A stretch of DNA of 64,000 nt from Proteobacteria bacterium UBA7415 (GTDB taxonomy: Bacteria > Pseudomonadota > Gammaproteobacteria > Arenicellales > Arenicellaceae). A program made the position numbers and the translations under genes. The stretch is taken from NCBI GenBank assembly GCA_002470515.1, contig DKML01000016.1, forward strand, positions 1 through 64,000, given 5' to 3'. This document shows positions 52,719-63,912 of the stretch, piece by piece (position 1 is the first letter of the stretch; the number at the start of each line of letters is the position of its first letter). Under the pieces are notes generated by a model that saw only the letters and a list, made by a program, of their open reading frames with translations, was not told the DNA's origin and made no database searches.

Positions 52719-53357
52719 ATGAAATTTTCATCAAAATTACTATCTGCTTCAATTCTTGCTGGTGCATTAATTGCCCCGACTGCACAAGCTGAAATTTCTG
52801 GTAACGTGGCGATCCAGTCTGATTACACATGGCGTGGTGTTTCTCAGAATTCCGAAGATCCATCTATCCAAGGTGGATTCGACTATGCTCATGAGTCTGG
52901 TTTTTATGCGGGCGTATGGGGTGCAAGTGTCGATTTCGGTGGTCCAGAAACAACTGAGGGCGACCTTTATTTTGGTTTCTCTGGCGAAACTGAAAGTGGC
53001 ATCGGTTACGACATTGGTTACATCGAATACATGTACTTCGGCGGCGCTGGCGCAAGTGGATCAGACTTTACTGAGTATTATGTTGGCGCGAGCTATAAAG
53101 GCTTTGGGTTAACGTATTACGTTGGCGACGAGTTCGACGACAATGTTGAGTTCAGCTACGGCTATGACTTCGAAAAAGTCTCTGTAGGCGCAACCTACGG
53201 TGACTACGATAGCTACTCTTACTACACGCTAGGTGTGTCAGGTGAGTTTGCTGAGACGGGTCTTGGTTGGGATGTATCGTACTGGGGCACTAGCGATTTA
53301 GACGGTCTAGATATTGCTGATGACCGTGTTGTGTTTACTCTATCAAAGTCTTTGTAA
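52719..53357 (+). CDS. torF: TorF family putative porin
   Basis: Outer-membrane beta-barrel of unknown substrate, 212 aa from the ATG at 52719 (GAGAGG upstream). Signal peptide MKFSSKLLSASILAGALIAP ends at AQA. Mature start EISGNVAIQSDYTWRGVSQN is the family signature, and the chain ends in a strand LSKSL. Its sigma-54 promoter and glnK-amtB next door suggest a role under nitrogen limitation. Confidence 0.87.
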   Translation: MKFSSKLLSASILAGALIAPTAQAEISGNVAIQSDYTWRGVSQNSEDPSIQGGFDYAHESGFYAGVWGASVDFGGPETTEGDLYFGFSGETESGIGYDIGYIEYMYFGGAGASGSDFTEYYVGASYKGFGLTYYVGDEFDDNVEFSYGYDFEKVSVGATYGDYDSYSYYTLGVSGEFAETGLGWDVSYWGTSDLDGLDIADDRVVFTLSKSL

Positions 53358-53422
53358 GACGCACTTTTATAAGACGCTTAGAGAAGTACCGCTAAGCGAA
53401 TGTGCTTGACGAGTATTTAAAC

Positions 53423-53455
53423 AAAAAAGACCGCTCATTGAGCGGTCTTTTTTTT
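53423..53455 (+). terminator. bidirectional terminator after torF
   Basis: GACCGCT/AGCGGTC stem with a 5-nt loop between A and T runs. It can also serve ubiK from the other side. Confidence 0.9.
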
Positions 53456-53519
53456 GAGGCGTTGAACGTTTGCCTTGAAACACGCTCGGTGCATGACTCT
53501 CACATTATTCATTACAGAG

Positions 53520-53777
53520 TTATTCAATATTAAGCTGTTTTTCTAAATCAGAAATAATCGATTCCATTGCATCGACTTTCGCCCGCGTTTTAGACAACAC
53601 CGCTTTTTGCACGTCTAACTCTTCTCGAGTTACCACATCCAAATCACTCAATACTTCTTGAACTGCTACGCGCAAATTGTCGCGCACGTCTTTGCCCAAT
53701 GATTCTGGGATTACCGCCTTGGCGGTATCCATCAAACGCTCAAGTAGCTCCATCTGCGAATAATTCTTGTCAGTCAT
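53520..53777 (-). CDS. ubiK: ubiquinone biosynthesis accessory factor UbiK
   Basis: 85-aa helical BMFP-family protein that forms a complex with UbiJ. Features are the amphipathic LLERLMDTAKAVIPESLGKDVRDNLR helix and a C-terminal coiled coil (RAKVDAMESIISDLEKQL). It lies after a DUF3089 gene on the same strand, in the usual glnK/amtB/comM neighbourhood. Confidence 0.93.
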   Translation of the reverse strand: MTDKNYSQMELLERLMDTAKAVIPESLGKDVRDNLRVAVQEVLSDLDVVTREELDVQKAVLSKTRAKVDAMESIISDLEKQLNIE

Positions 53778-53878
53778 TTTTTACTCCACAGTAGCATTTA
53801 AAATTGCTGGCTCAGTTAACTAGCGCAATTTGAAAACGCAATAGTTAGTTGGACCAATCACTTATAGTATAACGGCTG

Positions 53879-55072
53879 TTAATCAGCGTTTTTCACTTTA
53901 TAACTGGCCAACCGGTCTGTTATGTTCTGCCTGATATTCATATAAAACAGATTCCAGTCTTTAGGATGAAGACTCTTGTCCTCGCCCTTACCCGGGTTAT
54001 CAAATGCGGTTCCCTCTTGTGTGTCTACCATCAGCATATTGAACTCACCGCATTGCGCTGACGTAACACCCGTTACAGGATCAGCCAATGTCTGGTAAAC
54101 GTAACCGGTATTATTGTTGGTAATTAAATTAATCAAAGAGAACGAACCTTGCCAGCCTACGCCGCCTAGATTAGCATCAGACGAGACAAATTCTTGGTCT
54201 TGTTTCCAACTCAAAGGATTGATGCATGAGCCAGGTTTATCAGCGCGCCATTCCCACCCTTCTGGATACCAGTGAGGCAAAGAGAATTCGTTATCACGGC
54301 CAGGTCCCGTTTTGTCGTAAGTGTCATAACTAATAGTGCAGCCAGTATCATCAAAGCTCTCGCAAAGCGGAAAGTCTGGGATGATACGAGTGAACGTATC
54401 TGGCGGTAACCAATAACCTATAAGGTACGCGGCGACTAACTCTTGCTCGAGCGGAGTATTTGCAACTTTATTTCTGATTAATCTTGCACCAAGTAATGTA
54501 CCTTGGCTGTGGCTCGCTATAAAAAATGGTGTGCCTAGTTTGCGTTGCGCCAGAAAGGCTTCAAATGCGTCCTCTACATCTTCATACGCAAAATCCAAGG
54601 CATCAGTTCCCTGCTGCCGATCATCCGTTACAAATGCATTTAAATGAGCTTGGCGATAATGAGGTGCGTAGATAGCGCAACACCCATTAAATGTGCTTGC
54701 TGCGGTCGATATGACGTGTCCAATACCTTGTTTATCAAAGCCATCTTCAAGAGGGTTAGAGTTCCAACCACCGGGTCCAAAATAGGTTGTTGGATGAATA
54801 AAAAAGACATCGGCTTCTGCAACGTTTTGGTCGATCGGCGTAATGTCTTGCGGAGTCACCAGAGCGCCATGTTCTTTACGTGGGTGCGCGGCCCAGAGCT
54901 TCAACGATTGATTATCCAGCGATTGATAGTCCAAACCTTGCCGTTCATTAAGCGGTGTAACTGAGCCGCTAGGCTCTAAGTACCAGCTCACCATTGGACG
55001 AGCAAAATACATTAGGGCAAAGACAATTACTGTAAAGGCAATTAGATACTGAATAACTTTGGGCATTCTCAC
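53879..55072 (-). CDS. DUF3089 family alpha/beta hydrolase
   Basis: 397 aa. An N-terminal signal anchor (VIQYLIAFTVIVFALMYF) places it in the periplasm or inner membrane. DVFFIHPTTYFGPGGWN and the nucleophile elbow SHSQGTLLG fit an alpha/beta hydrolase; catalytic Ser is in that GxSxG-like elbow. DUF3089 members are suspected lipases or esterases; substrate unknown. Confidence 0.85.
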   Translation of the reverse strand: MRMPKVIQYLIAFTVIVFALMYFARPMVSWYLEPSGSVTPLNERQGLDYQSLDNQSLKLWAAHPRKEHGALVTPQDITPIDQNVAEADVFFIHPTTYFGPGGWNSNPLEDGFDKQGIGHVISTAASTFNGCCAIYAPHYRQAHLNAFVTDDRQQGTDALDFAYEDVEDAFEAFLAQRKLGTPFFIASHSQGTLLGARLIRNKVANTPLEQELVAAYLIGYWLPPDTFTRIIPDFPLCESFDDTGCTISYDTYDKTGPGRDNEFSLPHWYPEGWEWRADKPGSCINPLSWKQDQEFVSSDANLGGVGWQGSFSLINLITNNNTGYVYQTLADPVTGVTSAQCGEFNMLMVDTQEGTAFDNPGKGEDKSLHPKDWNLFYMNIRQNITDRLASYKVKNAD

Positions 55073-55100
55073 ATTCCTGCTTTAACACAAAAACAAACGT

Positions 55101-55136
55101 AAAAAAAAACGCGTGCTGTTAAAGCACGCGTTTTCT
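55101..55136 (-). terminator. terminator after pnp
   Basis: AACGCGTGCT/AGCACGCGTT stem with a T run on the minus strand. Confidence 0.9.
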
Positions 55137-55160
55137 TGTAGGTCGATCAATAGCGAACTA

Positions 55161-57242
55161 TTAATCTACCGCTTTCATAGACAAGCGCACACGGCCTTGT
55201 CTATCAACTTCAAGTACTTTAACAGTCACTTCGTCACCTTCAGAAAGGTGGTCAGAGACATTTTCCACTCGCTCATCAGAGATTTGTGAAATATGTACTA
55301 GTCCGTCTTTACCTGGTAATACGTTTACGAATGCACCGAATTCCATGATCTTAACGACTTTACCGGTGTAAACACTGTCTACTTCGATATCAGCCGTAAT
55401 CTCTTCGATACGACGACGTGCTTCAGCACCTTGTGCACCGTCTACAGACGCTACATTGATCGTGCCGTCGTCTTCGATATCAATCGTAGCTCCTGTTTCT
55501 TCGCACAATGCACGGATAACAGCGCCACCTTTACCGATAACGTCACGGATTTTATCAGGGTTAATCTTGAACGTAATGATACGTGGAGCGTGCTCAGACA
55601 TTTCTGCGCGCGGAGCATCGATCACTTTAGCCATTTCTGCCAAGATATGTACACGAGCGTCTTTAGCTTGCGCTAATGCTTGAGTCATAATCTCTTCAGT
55701 TATGCCGTCGATCTTGATGTCCATTTGCAAAGCAGTAATACCATCTGGTGTTCCTGCAACTTTAAAGTCCATATCGCCTAAGTGATCTTCATCACCCAAG
55801 ATATCGGTCAATACGGCAAAGTCACTGCCTTCTTTAATCAAGCCCATAGCGATACCCGCTACTGGTGCTTTGATCTTTACGCCTGCGTCCATTAGAGCTA
55901 ATGATGTACCGCATACACTTGCCATAGAGCTTGAACCATTTGACTCAGTGATCTCTGACACAACACGAATAACATAAGGAAACTCTTCTGCCGTTGGCAA
56001 TACCGCGGCAACACCACGTCGGGCTAAGCGACCGTGACCAATTTCGCGACGTTTTGGCGAACCAACACGACCTGTCTCACCTACGCTGTACGGAGGGAAG
56101 TTGTAGTGCAACATAAAACGATCGGTGATGTCGCCCTCTAGGGCATCAATACGTTGTGCATCGCGCTCTGTGCCCAAAGTAGCGGAAACCGCTGCTTGAG
56201 TTTCGCCACGAGTAAACAAAGCTGATCCGTGAGTACGTGGCCAAACGCCAGTACGAACCGCAATCGGTCGAACTGTAGTTGTGTCACGTCCATCGATACG
56301 TTTTTCGCCAGCAATGATGCGGCCACGAACGATGCTTTTCTCAAGACTCTTGAATGCGCCATTAACGGCTTCGACTTCTAGTTTAGAAGAATCGTCGCTC
56401 AACATCTCAGACAATACTTTTGAGTGAGCAGCAGAAATTTTTGCTACTCGTTCTACTTTACTTGCTGTAGAGAACGCATCTTCCAAATCGGCTTTAGAAA
56501 GGTCTGCAACTTTTTGAGCAACGCTTGCGTCGCTTACTGGAGCAGTCCAGTCTTTCATTGGCTTAGCTACTTCAGCCGCCAATTCCTTAATTGCAGCAAT
56601 CGCTTTTTGCGACTCTTTGTGGCCAAACATTACAGCGCCAAGCATTACCTCTTCCGACAAAATGTTAGCTTCTGATTCAACCATAAGTACTGCTTCGCTA
56701 GTACCCGCAACAACAAGATCAAGTTGCGAGTCTTCAGCAAGTTGACTATTGCTTGGGTTAAGCACGTATTCGCCATTGATGTAACCAACGCGCGCTGCGC
56801 CTACTGGACCGTTAAACGGAATACCAGAGGTCGCTAGAGCCGCTGAAGCGCCGATCAATGAAAGAACTTCAGTGTCTATATTTGGGTCTATTGAAACGAT
56901 TGTGATAACCACTTGTACGTCATAACCAAAGCCCTTAGGGAACAACGGACGTAGCGGACGATCGATCAAACGACATGTTAAAATTGCTTTCTCTGAAGGT
57001 CTACCTTCGCGACGAAAGAAGCCACCAGGAATTTTACCCGCGGCGTAAGTACGCTCCTCAACATCAATAGTTAAGGGCATGAAATCTCTAGGCTCACCGC
57101 CCATTTTGTTAACTACGGTGACCATGACGACAGTATCGCCACAACTCGCAATGATTGCTGAGTCAGCTTGACGAGCGATCTCGCCTGTTTCCAATTTAAA
57201 TTCGTGTTCACCGAATTGAAAGGTTTTAGTTACCTTTGACAT
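55161..57242 (-). CDS. pnp: polyribonucleotide nucleotidyltransferase
   Basis: 3'-5' phosphorolytic exonuclease of the degradosome. 693 aa. Two RNase PH domains ([34 protein letters not shown]), KH domain ([21 protein letters not shown]) and S1 domain ([28 protein letters not shown]). Follows rpsO. Confidence 0.98.
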   Translation of the reverse strand: MSKVTKTFQFGEHEFKLETGEIARQADSAIIASCGDTVVMVTVVNKMGGEPRDFMPLTIDVEERTYAAGKIPGGFFRREGRPSEKAILTCRLIDRPLRPLFPKGFGYDVQVVITIVSIDPNIDTEVLSLIGASAALATSGIPFNGPVGAARVGYINGEYVLNPSNSQLAEDSQLDLVVAGTSEAVLMVESEANILSEEVMLGAVMFGHKESQKAIAAIKELAAEVAKPMKDWTAPVSDASVAQKVADLSKADLEDAFSTASKVERVAKISAAHSKVLSEMLSDDSSKLEVEAVNGAFKSLEKSIVRGRIIAGEKRIDGRDTTTVRPIAVRTGVWPRTHGSALFTRGETQAAVSATLGTERDAQRIDALEGDITDRFMLHYNFPPYSVGETGRVGSPKRREIGHGRLARRGVAAVLPTAEEFPYVIRVVSEITESNGSSSMASVCGTSLALMDAGVKIKAPVAGIAMGLIKEGSDFAVLTDILGDEDHLGDMDFKVAGTPDGITALQMDIKIDGITEEIMTQALAQAKDARVHILAEMAKVIDAPRAEMSEHAPRIITFKINPDKIRDVIGKGGAVIRALCEETGATIDIEDDGTINVASVDGAQGAEARRRIEEITADIEVDSVYTGKVVKIMEFGAFVNVLPGKDGLVHISQISDERVENVSDHLSEGDEVTVKVLEVDRQGRVRLSMKAVD

Positions 57243-57392
57243 ATTTAATACCTATTTCCTATTTTCTATAGCCTATAAAAACTATCTATTTTCCTACGCT
57301 GACGCCCTATTGCGCACAGCACCTACTATTTTCTTAAGTTTCAAATGAATTCTTGGGTAAACGGCGTCTAATTTGTCGCCTTTTAGAAACCA

Positions 57393-57420
57393 CAAAAGCC
57401 CTATCAACGATAAGGCTTTT
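57393..57420 (-). terminator. hairpin after rpsO
   Basis: AAAAGCCTTATC / GATAGGGCTTTT with one G-U pair between rpsO and pnp. Likely the rpsO terminator or RNase processing stem known in this position. Confidence 0.7.
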
Positions 57421-57494
57421 GCAGCGAATTCACTAAATCTGAAAAGAAATTGCGATTTTCAACTTTTCGCTCTGTTGTTGATTCTAGTGCCAGC

Positions 57495-57764
57495 CTACTT
57501 ACGTAGACCTAAACGCTGAATCAAAGAGCGGTAACGCTCTACGTCTTTTCTTTTAAGGTAATCGAGCAATTTGCGACGACTATTTACCAAACGCAACAAG
57601 CCTTGTCGAGAGTGGTGGTCGTGAATGTGCTCTTTGAAGTGTGGTGAAAGGTCTAAGATACGTGCTGTCATCAATGCGACTTGCACTTCTGGAGAACCAG
57701 TATCACCTTTTTTTACTTCATACTCTTTAACGATTGCAGATTTATCTGCTGCACTTAATGCCAT
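57495..57764 (-). CDS. rpsO: 30S ribosomal protein S15
   Basis: 89 aa. [40 protein letters not shown] are diagnostic. Between truB and pnp as in most gammaproteobacteria. Confidence 0.99.
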   Translation of the reverse strand: MALSAADKSAIVKEYEVKKGDTGSPEVQVALMTARILDLSPHFKEHIHDHHSRQGLLRLVNSRRKLLDYLKRKDVERYRSLIQRLGLRK

Positions 57765-57923
57765 AATTTTATCCTCTTCACTTCTTTAAATTAATAAAAC
57801 GTTTGATTCCCTGAAGGGTGGAAACCAAACAACATCATCGCGTACTGAGCATCAATACTCGATGTGCGCGTATTCTAACGATTTATGCATGAAAATCACC
57901 CTAAATCAGTGAATTAATTGACT

Positions 57924-58856
57924 TTATTCCACAAAAATCTTGTGAGTTTTAACTTGTCCGTCTGCTCTTAGCTCGCCTACCCCAAAAAGGTAGCCATCAT
58001 CTCGATAGATTCGACATAAATCTAGCGGCTCTATTTTAGCCGCCTGTTCACCCTTGTCGGCCGTATCGTAGTTAATCGTTGTGTGTAGCCCATTGAGCAA
58101 ACGGTCGGTCAAGCCATGAGCAAGTTCGATTCTAGGCAGATGCCTTAGCAAAATATCCACTGGCTGAACCAGTTCCAATAACTGCTCGTGCGAATACTTG
58201 TTTTGCAAATCCTCCAGAGAATGTGCTTGCTCAACCCGTAAGCCTTGTTTTTCTACTCTACGCAAAGTAGCTATATGAGCACCGCAACCGAGCGCTTCAC
58301 CAATATCAAACGCTAGGCTACGAACATAAAACCCGCTTGAACTGTGTACTTCGACCCTAAGCAAATCGTGTTCAAGTCGCTGCGCGGTGAGTTCGTACAC
58401 ATGCATAGTGCGCGACGGCCGCTCGATAACCTCGCCCTTGCGTGCCATTTTGTACAGCGGTTGCCCGTCTTTCTTAAGGGCTGAATACATGGGGGGAACT
58501 TGCTCTATGGTGCCCCTAAACTGCGCGAGAACGGCCTGCAGATCGTCGTCATCAAACACTACATCTCTGCGACTAGTTACCTCGCCTTCGGCATCATAGG
58601 TGTCAGTTACGGCGCCCAATTTAAGGTCTGCCACATAGCGCTTGTGGGCCGCCAAGAGGTATTCGCATGCTTTGGTCGCTTGACCAAAACAAATAGGCAG
58701 CAAGCCAGTCGCTAAAGGATCAAGACTACCGGTATGGCCGGCCTTACGTGCGTTGTATAAACGTCTGACTCTTTGCAGTACGCCATTTGAAGATATGCCT
58801 GATGGCTTATCTAATAAGACTACGCCATTGAGGGCAATTCCTTTTGCTTTAGTCAC
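57924..58856 (-). CDS. truB: tRNA pseudouridine-55 synthase
   Basis: 310 aa. Catalytic Asp46 in HTGSLDPLATGLLP, then YVADLKLGAVTDTYDAEG and HSSSGFYVRSLAFDIGEALGCGAH; C-terminal PUA-like region. In the rbfA-truB-rpsO order. Confidence 0.98.
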   Translation of the reverse strand: MTKAKGIALNGVVLLDKPSGISSNGVLQRVRRLYNARKAGHTGSLDPLATGLLPICFGQATKACEYLLAAHKRYVADLKLGAVTDTYDAEGEVTSRRDVVFDDDDLQAVLAQFRGTIEQVPPMYSALKKDGQPLYKMARKGEVIERPSRTMHVYELTAQRLEHDLLRVEVHSSSGFYVRSLAFDIGEALGCGAHIATLRRVEKQGLRVEQAHSLEDLQNKYSHEQLLELVQPVDILLRHLPRIELAHGLTDRLLNGLHTTINYDTADKGEQAAKIEPLDLCRIYRDDGYLFGVGELRADGQVKTHKIFVE

Positions 58857-58952
58857 GGAGATTGGTTTATAAGAGATGGGATACGGCTAGCCGAACATAT
58901 CTAAAAAACTCAACCAACATCCCGCAGCAGAGTTTTAAAATTGAACTAAAGA

Positions 58953-59315
58953 CTAATCTTTTCCTTTATTGAGGGCTTCATCAATCAAGGCCGACATATA
59001 AGCACCTTGCGATACTGAGTTGTCGTACTTGAAAAGAAGATTTGGGCAGTGGCGCATATCAATAACTTGCGCTAACGCTCGACGTAAAAAACCACTGGCC
59101 TTTTCAACGGCTTGCATCGTGTCTTTTACATCGACCGTATCGTCTTTCATGCTAGTAACAAATATTTTCGCTTGGCGTAAATCTTTAGTCACCTCGACAT
59201 CTGTAATAGTGAGCGTGGAGACCCGCGGGTCATTCACTTGGTTGCGCAAGATCATCGCCATCTGACGATTAATGGTTTGCGCAACACGTTCACTACGGGC
59301 AAATTCTTGAGGCAT
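58953..59315 (-). CDS. rbfA: ribosome-binding factor A
   Basis: 120-aa KH-fold maturation factor of the 30S subunit. RSERVAQTINRQMAMIL and ASGFLRRALAQVIDMRHCPNLLF are typical. Between infB and truB. Confidence 0.97.
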   Translation of the reverse strand: MPQEFARSERVAQTINRQMAMILRNQVNDPRVSTLTITDVEVTKDLRQAKIFVTSMKDDTVDVKDTMQAVEKASGFLRRALAQVIDMRHCPNLLFKYDNSVSQGAYMSALIDEALNKGKD

Positions 59316-59358
59316 GTTCTATAGACTCTTTTTGATAAGTTTGCAGATCAAAATCGGC

Positions 59359-62040
59359 TTAGAGCGTGACTTTAACTTCGACCCGCTCGAAAATCTCGAG
59401 TTGATCGCCAACCTTAATGTCGCTGTAGTTGGTTACACCGATACCACATTCTGTACCGTTTTTAACTTCAGACACATCGTCTTTGAAGCGACGTAATGAG
59501 TCGATATTACCTTCAAAGATAACAACCGAATCACGTACGATGCGCACGTTAGCGTTTCTGCGAACTACGCCTTCTGTTACAAAGCAACCCGCGATAGTAC
59601 CAATCTTAGGTGCTTTAAATACTTCGCGCACTTCAACATGGCCCATAACGTCTTCACGAATTTCTGGATCTAGTAGACCTTCCATTGCCGCTTTAACATC
59701 ATCGATCACTTCGTAAATAATACTGTAGTAACGAATCTGAACATCTTCTTGCTCAGCTAGTTTTCGAGCCTGCGCGTCGGCACGAACATTAAAGCCAATA
59801 ACCGCCGCAGTAGATGCCATTGCCAGATTAATGTCTGACTCGTTGATTGCGCCGACCATTCCATGTACTACCGACACTTTCACATCGGGAGTAGACAGTT
59901 TAAGCAACGACTCAGTCAATGCTTCAATTGAACCTTGCACGTCGCCTTTAATAAGAACGTTAACGTTTTTAACTTCGCCTTCGCTCATTTGTTGGAACAT
60001 GTTTTCAAGCTTGGCCGCTTGTTGGCGTGCCAGACGAGTTTCGCGATCACGGTTTGTTCTGAACGTAGCGGCCTCACGAGCTTTTCGCTCATCGTCTACT
60101 ACTAACAACTCGTCTCCGGCCGCTGGTACACCCGTTAGACCTTGAATCTCAACAGGAGTTGATGGGCCAGCCACCTTAATGGTTTTACCCGCATGGTCTA
60201 CCATTGCACGGATACGGCCCGTTTCTTGGCCAATTAATACCGTGTCTCCGTATTTTAGCTCACCTTGCTGAACAAGCACCGTGCACACTGCGCCACGGCC
60301 TTTGTCTAGACGTGCTTCAACTACGCTGCCCGTTGCCTTACCTTTAATCCGTGCTGTTAGCTCAAGCACTTCGGCTTGCAGAGCAACGGACTCTAGTAAA
60401 TCGTCAACACCGTCGCCAGTGTGTGCCGACACAGGAATCATGGGTACGTCACCACCCCAGTCCTCAGGAATCACTTCTTGAGTTGCAAGTTCTTGCTTAA
60501 CTCGATCTGGATCGGCGGACTCTTTGTCCATTTTATTGATGGCAACAACGATGGGTACGCCAGCATTCTTGGCGTGTTTAATCGCCTCGATTGTTTGCGG
60601 CTTAACACCATCATCAGCGGCGACAACCAAAATAATGATATCGGTTGCTTGTGCTCCACGAGCACGCATTGCACTAAACGCTTCGTGTCCTGGTGTGTCT
60701 AAGAATGTAATCTTGCCGTTGCTGGTCTCAACTTGATACGCGCCTATATGCTGCGTAATGCCCCCTGCTTCACCATCGGTAACCTTGGCATCACGAATGT
60801 AATCAAGCAAAGACGTCTTGCCGTGATCAACGTGGCCCATAACCGTAACGACAGGACTGCGAGGTGCTTGCTCGGCATCAACTTCTGATACTTGCAATGA
60901 CTTCGACAGGAACGACTCGGGATCTTTCTGCTCGGCTTCTACCGCAGCATGCCCCATTTCTTCAACCACTAACATGGCTGTATCTTGGTCGAGCACTTGG
61001 TTAATGGTCACCATTGTACCCATTTTGAATAACGCCTTTACCACTTCAGCTGCCTTAACAGACATCTGCGCCGCTAAATCCGCCACACTGATGTTCTCGC
61101 CAATCTGAACTTCTTTGATCACTTTGGCAACAGGACGTTCGAAGCCGTGTTGATCAGATGAGCTGGTAGTAATGCTGCTAGGACGACGTCTGTCTTTACG
61201 TTTGCGACGCCCACCTGCTACGTGCAACTCCTCACGTCCCGCAAAAGGCTTCTTCTTACCTTTTATCGGTTTATTGCGTGCATTCTTATCATCAGCAGAG
61301 GGCGCTGGTGCAGCTGGTTTTGGCTCTGCTTGCTTAACAATAAACGACGACTTTTTACGTTCGCTCGGCTTGCGAATAATAGACGGCATCTCAACTTCGC
61401 GTCGAGGAGCAACAGGCTCTGATTTTACTTCAGGCTTAGTCTCTACCGCAGGCTCTGCCTTAGCTTCGGGCTCTTTGCTCGCTTGTTCTTCGGCTTTCGC
61501 TTGCGCAGCTTCTGCCGCCGCTGCATCGTCTGCTGCTATCTCAGCCTCTAGAGCTGCAGCTTGTTCTGCAATCAATTCAGCTGCGTCTACAACAGCTTGC
61601 TCTTGTGCAACACGCTCTGCTTCTACTTCAGCAGCTTGTTGCTCTGCAGCAAGTCTCACTTGCTCTTCTTGCTTAGCGATTTCTTGATTCTGACGTTCAA
61701 CTTGCTCACGTTCAGCTTCTTGCTGTGCCAACACTTCGCGTTTTACGAAAGTTCGGCGCTTTTTAGTTTGTACATGAACCGTTCTAGCAATACCCGTTTT
61801 CGAGGTTTGCTTGATCTCAGAAGAGGTCTTTTGCTTAAGCGTAATTTTGCCACGCGAACTCGGCGCAGCAGGCGCCGGCGTGCCGCCCCTTAGAAACTCC
61901 AACAACTGACGCTTTTCATCATCGCGCAGGGAGTCGTCAACTGACTTGCCAGATACACCAGCGTCGTTCAGTTGCTTTACGAGTCTTTCGGCTTCGATGC
62001 CAATCTGTTCGGCAAAAGCTTTAATCGTAATTTCAGACAT
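59359..62040 (-). CDS. infB: translation initiation factor IF-2
   Basis: Initiation GTPase, 893 aa from the ATG at 62040 ([14 protein letters not shown]); an upstream TTG at 62070 is less likely. N-terminal domain, then a charged Ala/Glu-rich coiled linker (about residues 110-210). G1 [13 protein letters not shown]3 DTPGHEAF, G4 NKMD; domains II-IV complete. Confidence 0.98.
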   Translation of the reverse strand: MSEITIKAFAEQIGIEAERLVKQLNDAGVSGKSVDDSLRDDEKRQLLEFLRGGTPAPAAPSSRGKITLKQKTSSEIKQTSKTGIARTVHVQTKKRRTFVKREVLAQQEAEREQVERQNQEIAKQEEQVRLAAEQQAAEVEAERVAQEQAVVDAAELIAEQAAALEAEIAADDAAAAEAAQAKAEEQASKEPEAKAEPAVETKPEVKSEPVAPRREVEMPSIIRKPSERKKSSFIVKQAEPKPAAPAPSADDKNARNKPIKGKKKPFAGREELHVAGGRRKRKDRRRPSSITTSSSDQHGFERPVAKVIKEVQIGENISVADLAAQMSVKAAEVVKALFKMGTMVTINQVLDQDTAMLVVEEMGHAAVEAEQKDPESFLSKSLQVSEVDAEQAPRSPVVTVMGHVDHGKTSLLDYIRDAKVTDGEAGGITQHIGAYQVETSNGKITFLDTPGHEAFSAMRARGAQATDIIILVVAADDGVKPQTIEAIKHAKNAGVPIVVAINKMDKESADPDRVKQELATQEVIPEDWGGDVPMIPVSAHTGDGVDDLLESVALQAEVLELTARIKGKATGSVVEARLDKGRGAVCTVLVQQGELKYGDTVLIGQETGRIRAMVDHAGKTIKVAGPSTPVEIQGLTGVPAAGDELLVVDDERKAREAATFRTNRDRETRLARQQAAKLENMFQQMSEGEVKNVNVLIKGDVQGSIEALTESLLKLSTPDVKVSVVHGMVGAINESDINLAMASTAAVIGFNVRADAQARKLAEQEDVQIRYYSIIYEVIDDVKAAMEGLLDPEIREDVMGHVEVREVFKAPKIGTIAGCFVTEGVVRRNANVRIVRDSVVIFEGNIDSLRRFKDDVSEVKNGTECGIGVTNYSDIKVGDQLEIFERVEVKVTL

Positions 62041-62162
62041 ATAATTTCTCAGTTCCAGTTTGAGCGACAAACTCGCTCAGATAAATGCGTAGGGCTTTTA
62101 GACTGCAAAAATGCAAAACAAACTCTAAAACACCCAACTTCATTAACTCAATATTGTTGCGC

Positions 62163-63740
62163 TTAAACGCTTTCTGCTTTCGCGCCATCTTCTTTATCGG
62201 CATCGTCTTTGGTCGCGTCAGCTTCTTCATCCGCGTCAATATCAATACCCATTTCTTCAAACCAAGGACGACGAGCAATCATAATCAATTCTTGTGCTCG
62301 CTCTTCGGTAATATTCAAACCCACTATCTCTAGCAACTCATCAGTTGCACTCTCAGCGAGGTCTTCCATGGTTTTGATGCCATTAACTGCGAAAAACTTA
62401 GCCGTTGTCTCGTCCATTGACTCCATTGCCAATAGGTCTTGCGCAGGGTCAGCTCCCTTCAACATTTCTTCTTGTTGAATAGCCATCGTTACCAATGCAT
62501 CATCCGCACGTTGGCGAAGCTCGTCTATTAAGTTCTCGTCAAACTCTTCAACCTGCAACATTTCTTCGCGCGGAACGTAAGCAATCTCTTCAAGTGTTGA
62601 GAACCCTTCTTGAATCAAAATTGTTGCAACGTCGGCATCAATGTCTAGCTTTTGCATAAACATGTCGCGTACATCGGCAGACTCTTCTTCGAGCTTTTCG
62701 TTAGCTTGCTCGTAAGTCATTATGTTGATTTCCCAACCGGTTAACTCACCGGCTAAGCGAACATTTTGGCCGCCTCGACCAATCGCTAACGACAACTGCG
62801 TTTCATCTACTACAACATCCATCGCGCCTTTGTCTTCGTCAACCATAATCGACTCGACTTCTGCAGGCGCTAAAGCATTGATTACAAATTGAGCCGGATC
62901 TTCAGACCACTTAATAATATCAACGCGTTCGCCATTAATTTCATTTGAAACACTTTGCACACGCGAACCACGAATACCAACACAGGCACCCACCGGATCA
63001 ATTTTTGCGTCGTTTGAACGAACCGCAATTTTTGCACGTACACCAGGGTCTCGAGCAGCGCTCAAAATCTCTATAATATTGTCGTTTGCTTCAGGCACTT
63101 CGGCTCTAAACAGATGTAAAACCAAGTTTGGAGAAATACGGTCGATCACTAACTGTGGCCCACGGTTATTCTCTTTTACTTCGTGCAAGATCGCGCGTAC
63201 TCGATCGCCCGGGCGTAAGCCTTCACGTTGGATCGTTTTGCTACGAGGCAATATAGCTTCTACCCCACCTAGATCAACAATAGTGTCACCGCGTTCTTGA
63301 CGCTTAATAACGCCCGACACCATTTGGCCAATGCGTGGCGTAAACTCTTCGCTAATTTTATTGCGCTCGGCTTCGCGAACCTTTTGCATAATCACTTGCT
63401 TGGCCGCTTGCGCTGCAATACGTCCAAACGGCTCGGCTTCGAGCTCTTCTTTAATGAATTCGCCTAGCTCAATGTCTGCATCGTGTTCACGCGCAGCACT
63501 AATACACATTTGCTTGCTTGGAAACTCAAGCTCAGCATCATCTTCAATAACTTCCCATACTCGGTAAGGAATATAGCTGCCATCTTCTTGATTGATCACG
63601 CATTGAACATCGATGTCTTCACGGTGACGCTTACGCGTTGCCGTAGCCAGAGCTGCTTCGATAGCCTCAAATATAATGCTCTGTTCTACACCTTTTTCGG
63701 TGGAGAGCACTTCAGCCATCATCAAAATCTCGCTTGCCAT
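62163..63740 (-). CDS. nusA: transcription termination/antitermination factor NusA
   Basis: 525 aa. N-terminal RNAP-binding domain, S1 (GQMVSGVIKRQERGDTIVDLG), two KH domains (GIRGSRVQSVSNEINGERVDI; AIGRGGQNVRLA) and two C-terminal acidic repeats, normal for gammaproteobacteria. An acidic tail follows. Between rimP and infB. Confidence 0.98.
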   Translation of the reverse strand: MASEILMMAEVLSTEKGVEQSIIFEAIEAALATATRKRHREDIDVQCVINQEDGSYIPYRVWEVIEDDAELEFPSKQMCISAAREHDADIELGEFIKEELEAEPFGRIAAQAAKQVIMQKVREAERNKISEEFTPRIGQMVSGVIKRQERGDTIVDLGGVEAILPRSKTIQREGLRPGDRVRAILHEVKENNRGPQLVIDRISPNLVLHLFRAEVPEANDNIIEILSAARDPGVRAKIAVRSNDAKIDPVGACVGIRGSRVQSVSNEINGERVDIIKWSEDPAQFVINALAPAEVESIMVDEDKGAMDVVVDETQLSLAIGRGGQNVRLAGELTGWEINIMTYEQANEKLEEESADVRDMFMQKLDIDADVATILIQEGFSTLEEIAYVPREEMLQVEEFDENLIDELRQRADDALVTMAIQQEEMLKGADPAQDLLAMESMDETTAKFFAVNGIKTMEDLAESATDELLEIVGLNITEERAQELIMIARRPWFEEMGIDIDADEEADATKDDADKEDGAKAESV

Positions 63741-63912
63741 GTGTATTGCCTCAGTTAGTCTACTTTGGATAAAAGCAACTTAGACCCTCAATGTTTTAAC
63801 CCATTATATAAAAAGGTGAAAACGGAAAAGACCCAGTCAGTAACTCCAGTCGATAACTATTGTTATTAGTAGTAGTTAATTAATAATGTTAATAAAATTT
63901 TCCAACTCAGAT

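Noticed and set aside
61172..61687. 171-codon open frame opposite infB, rich in Ala/Ser
   Set aside because: It is antisense to the Ala/Glu-rich linker of IF-2; the low-complexity codons produce it.
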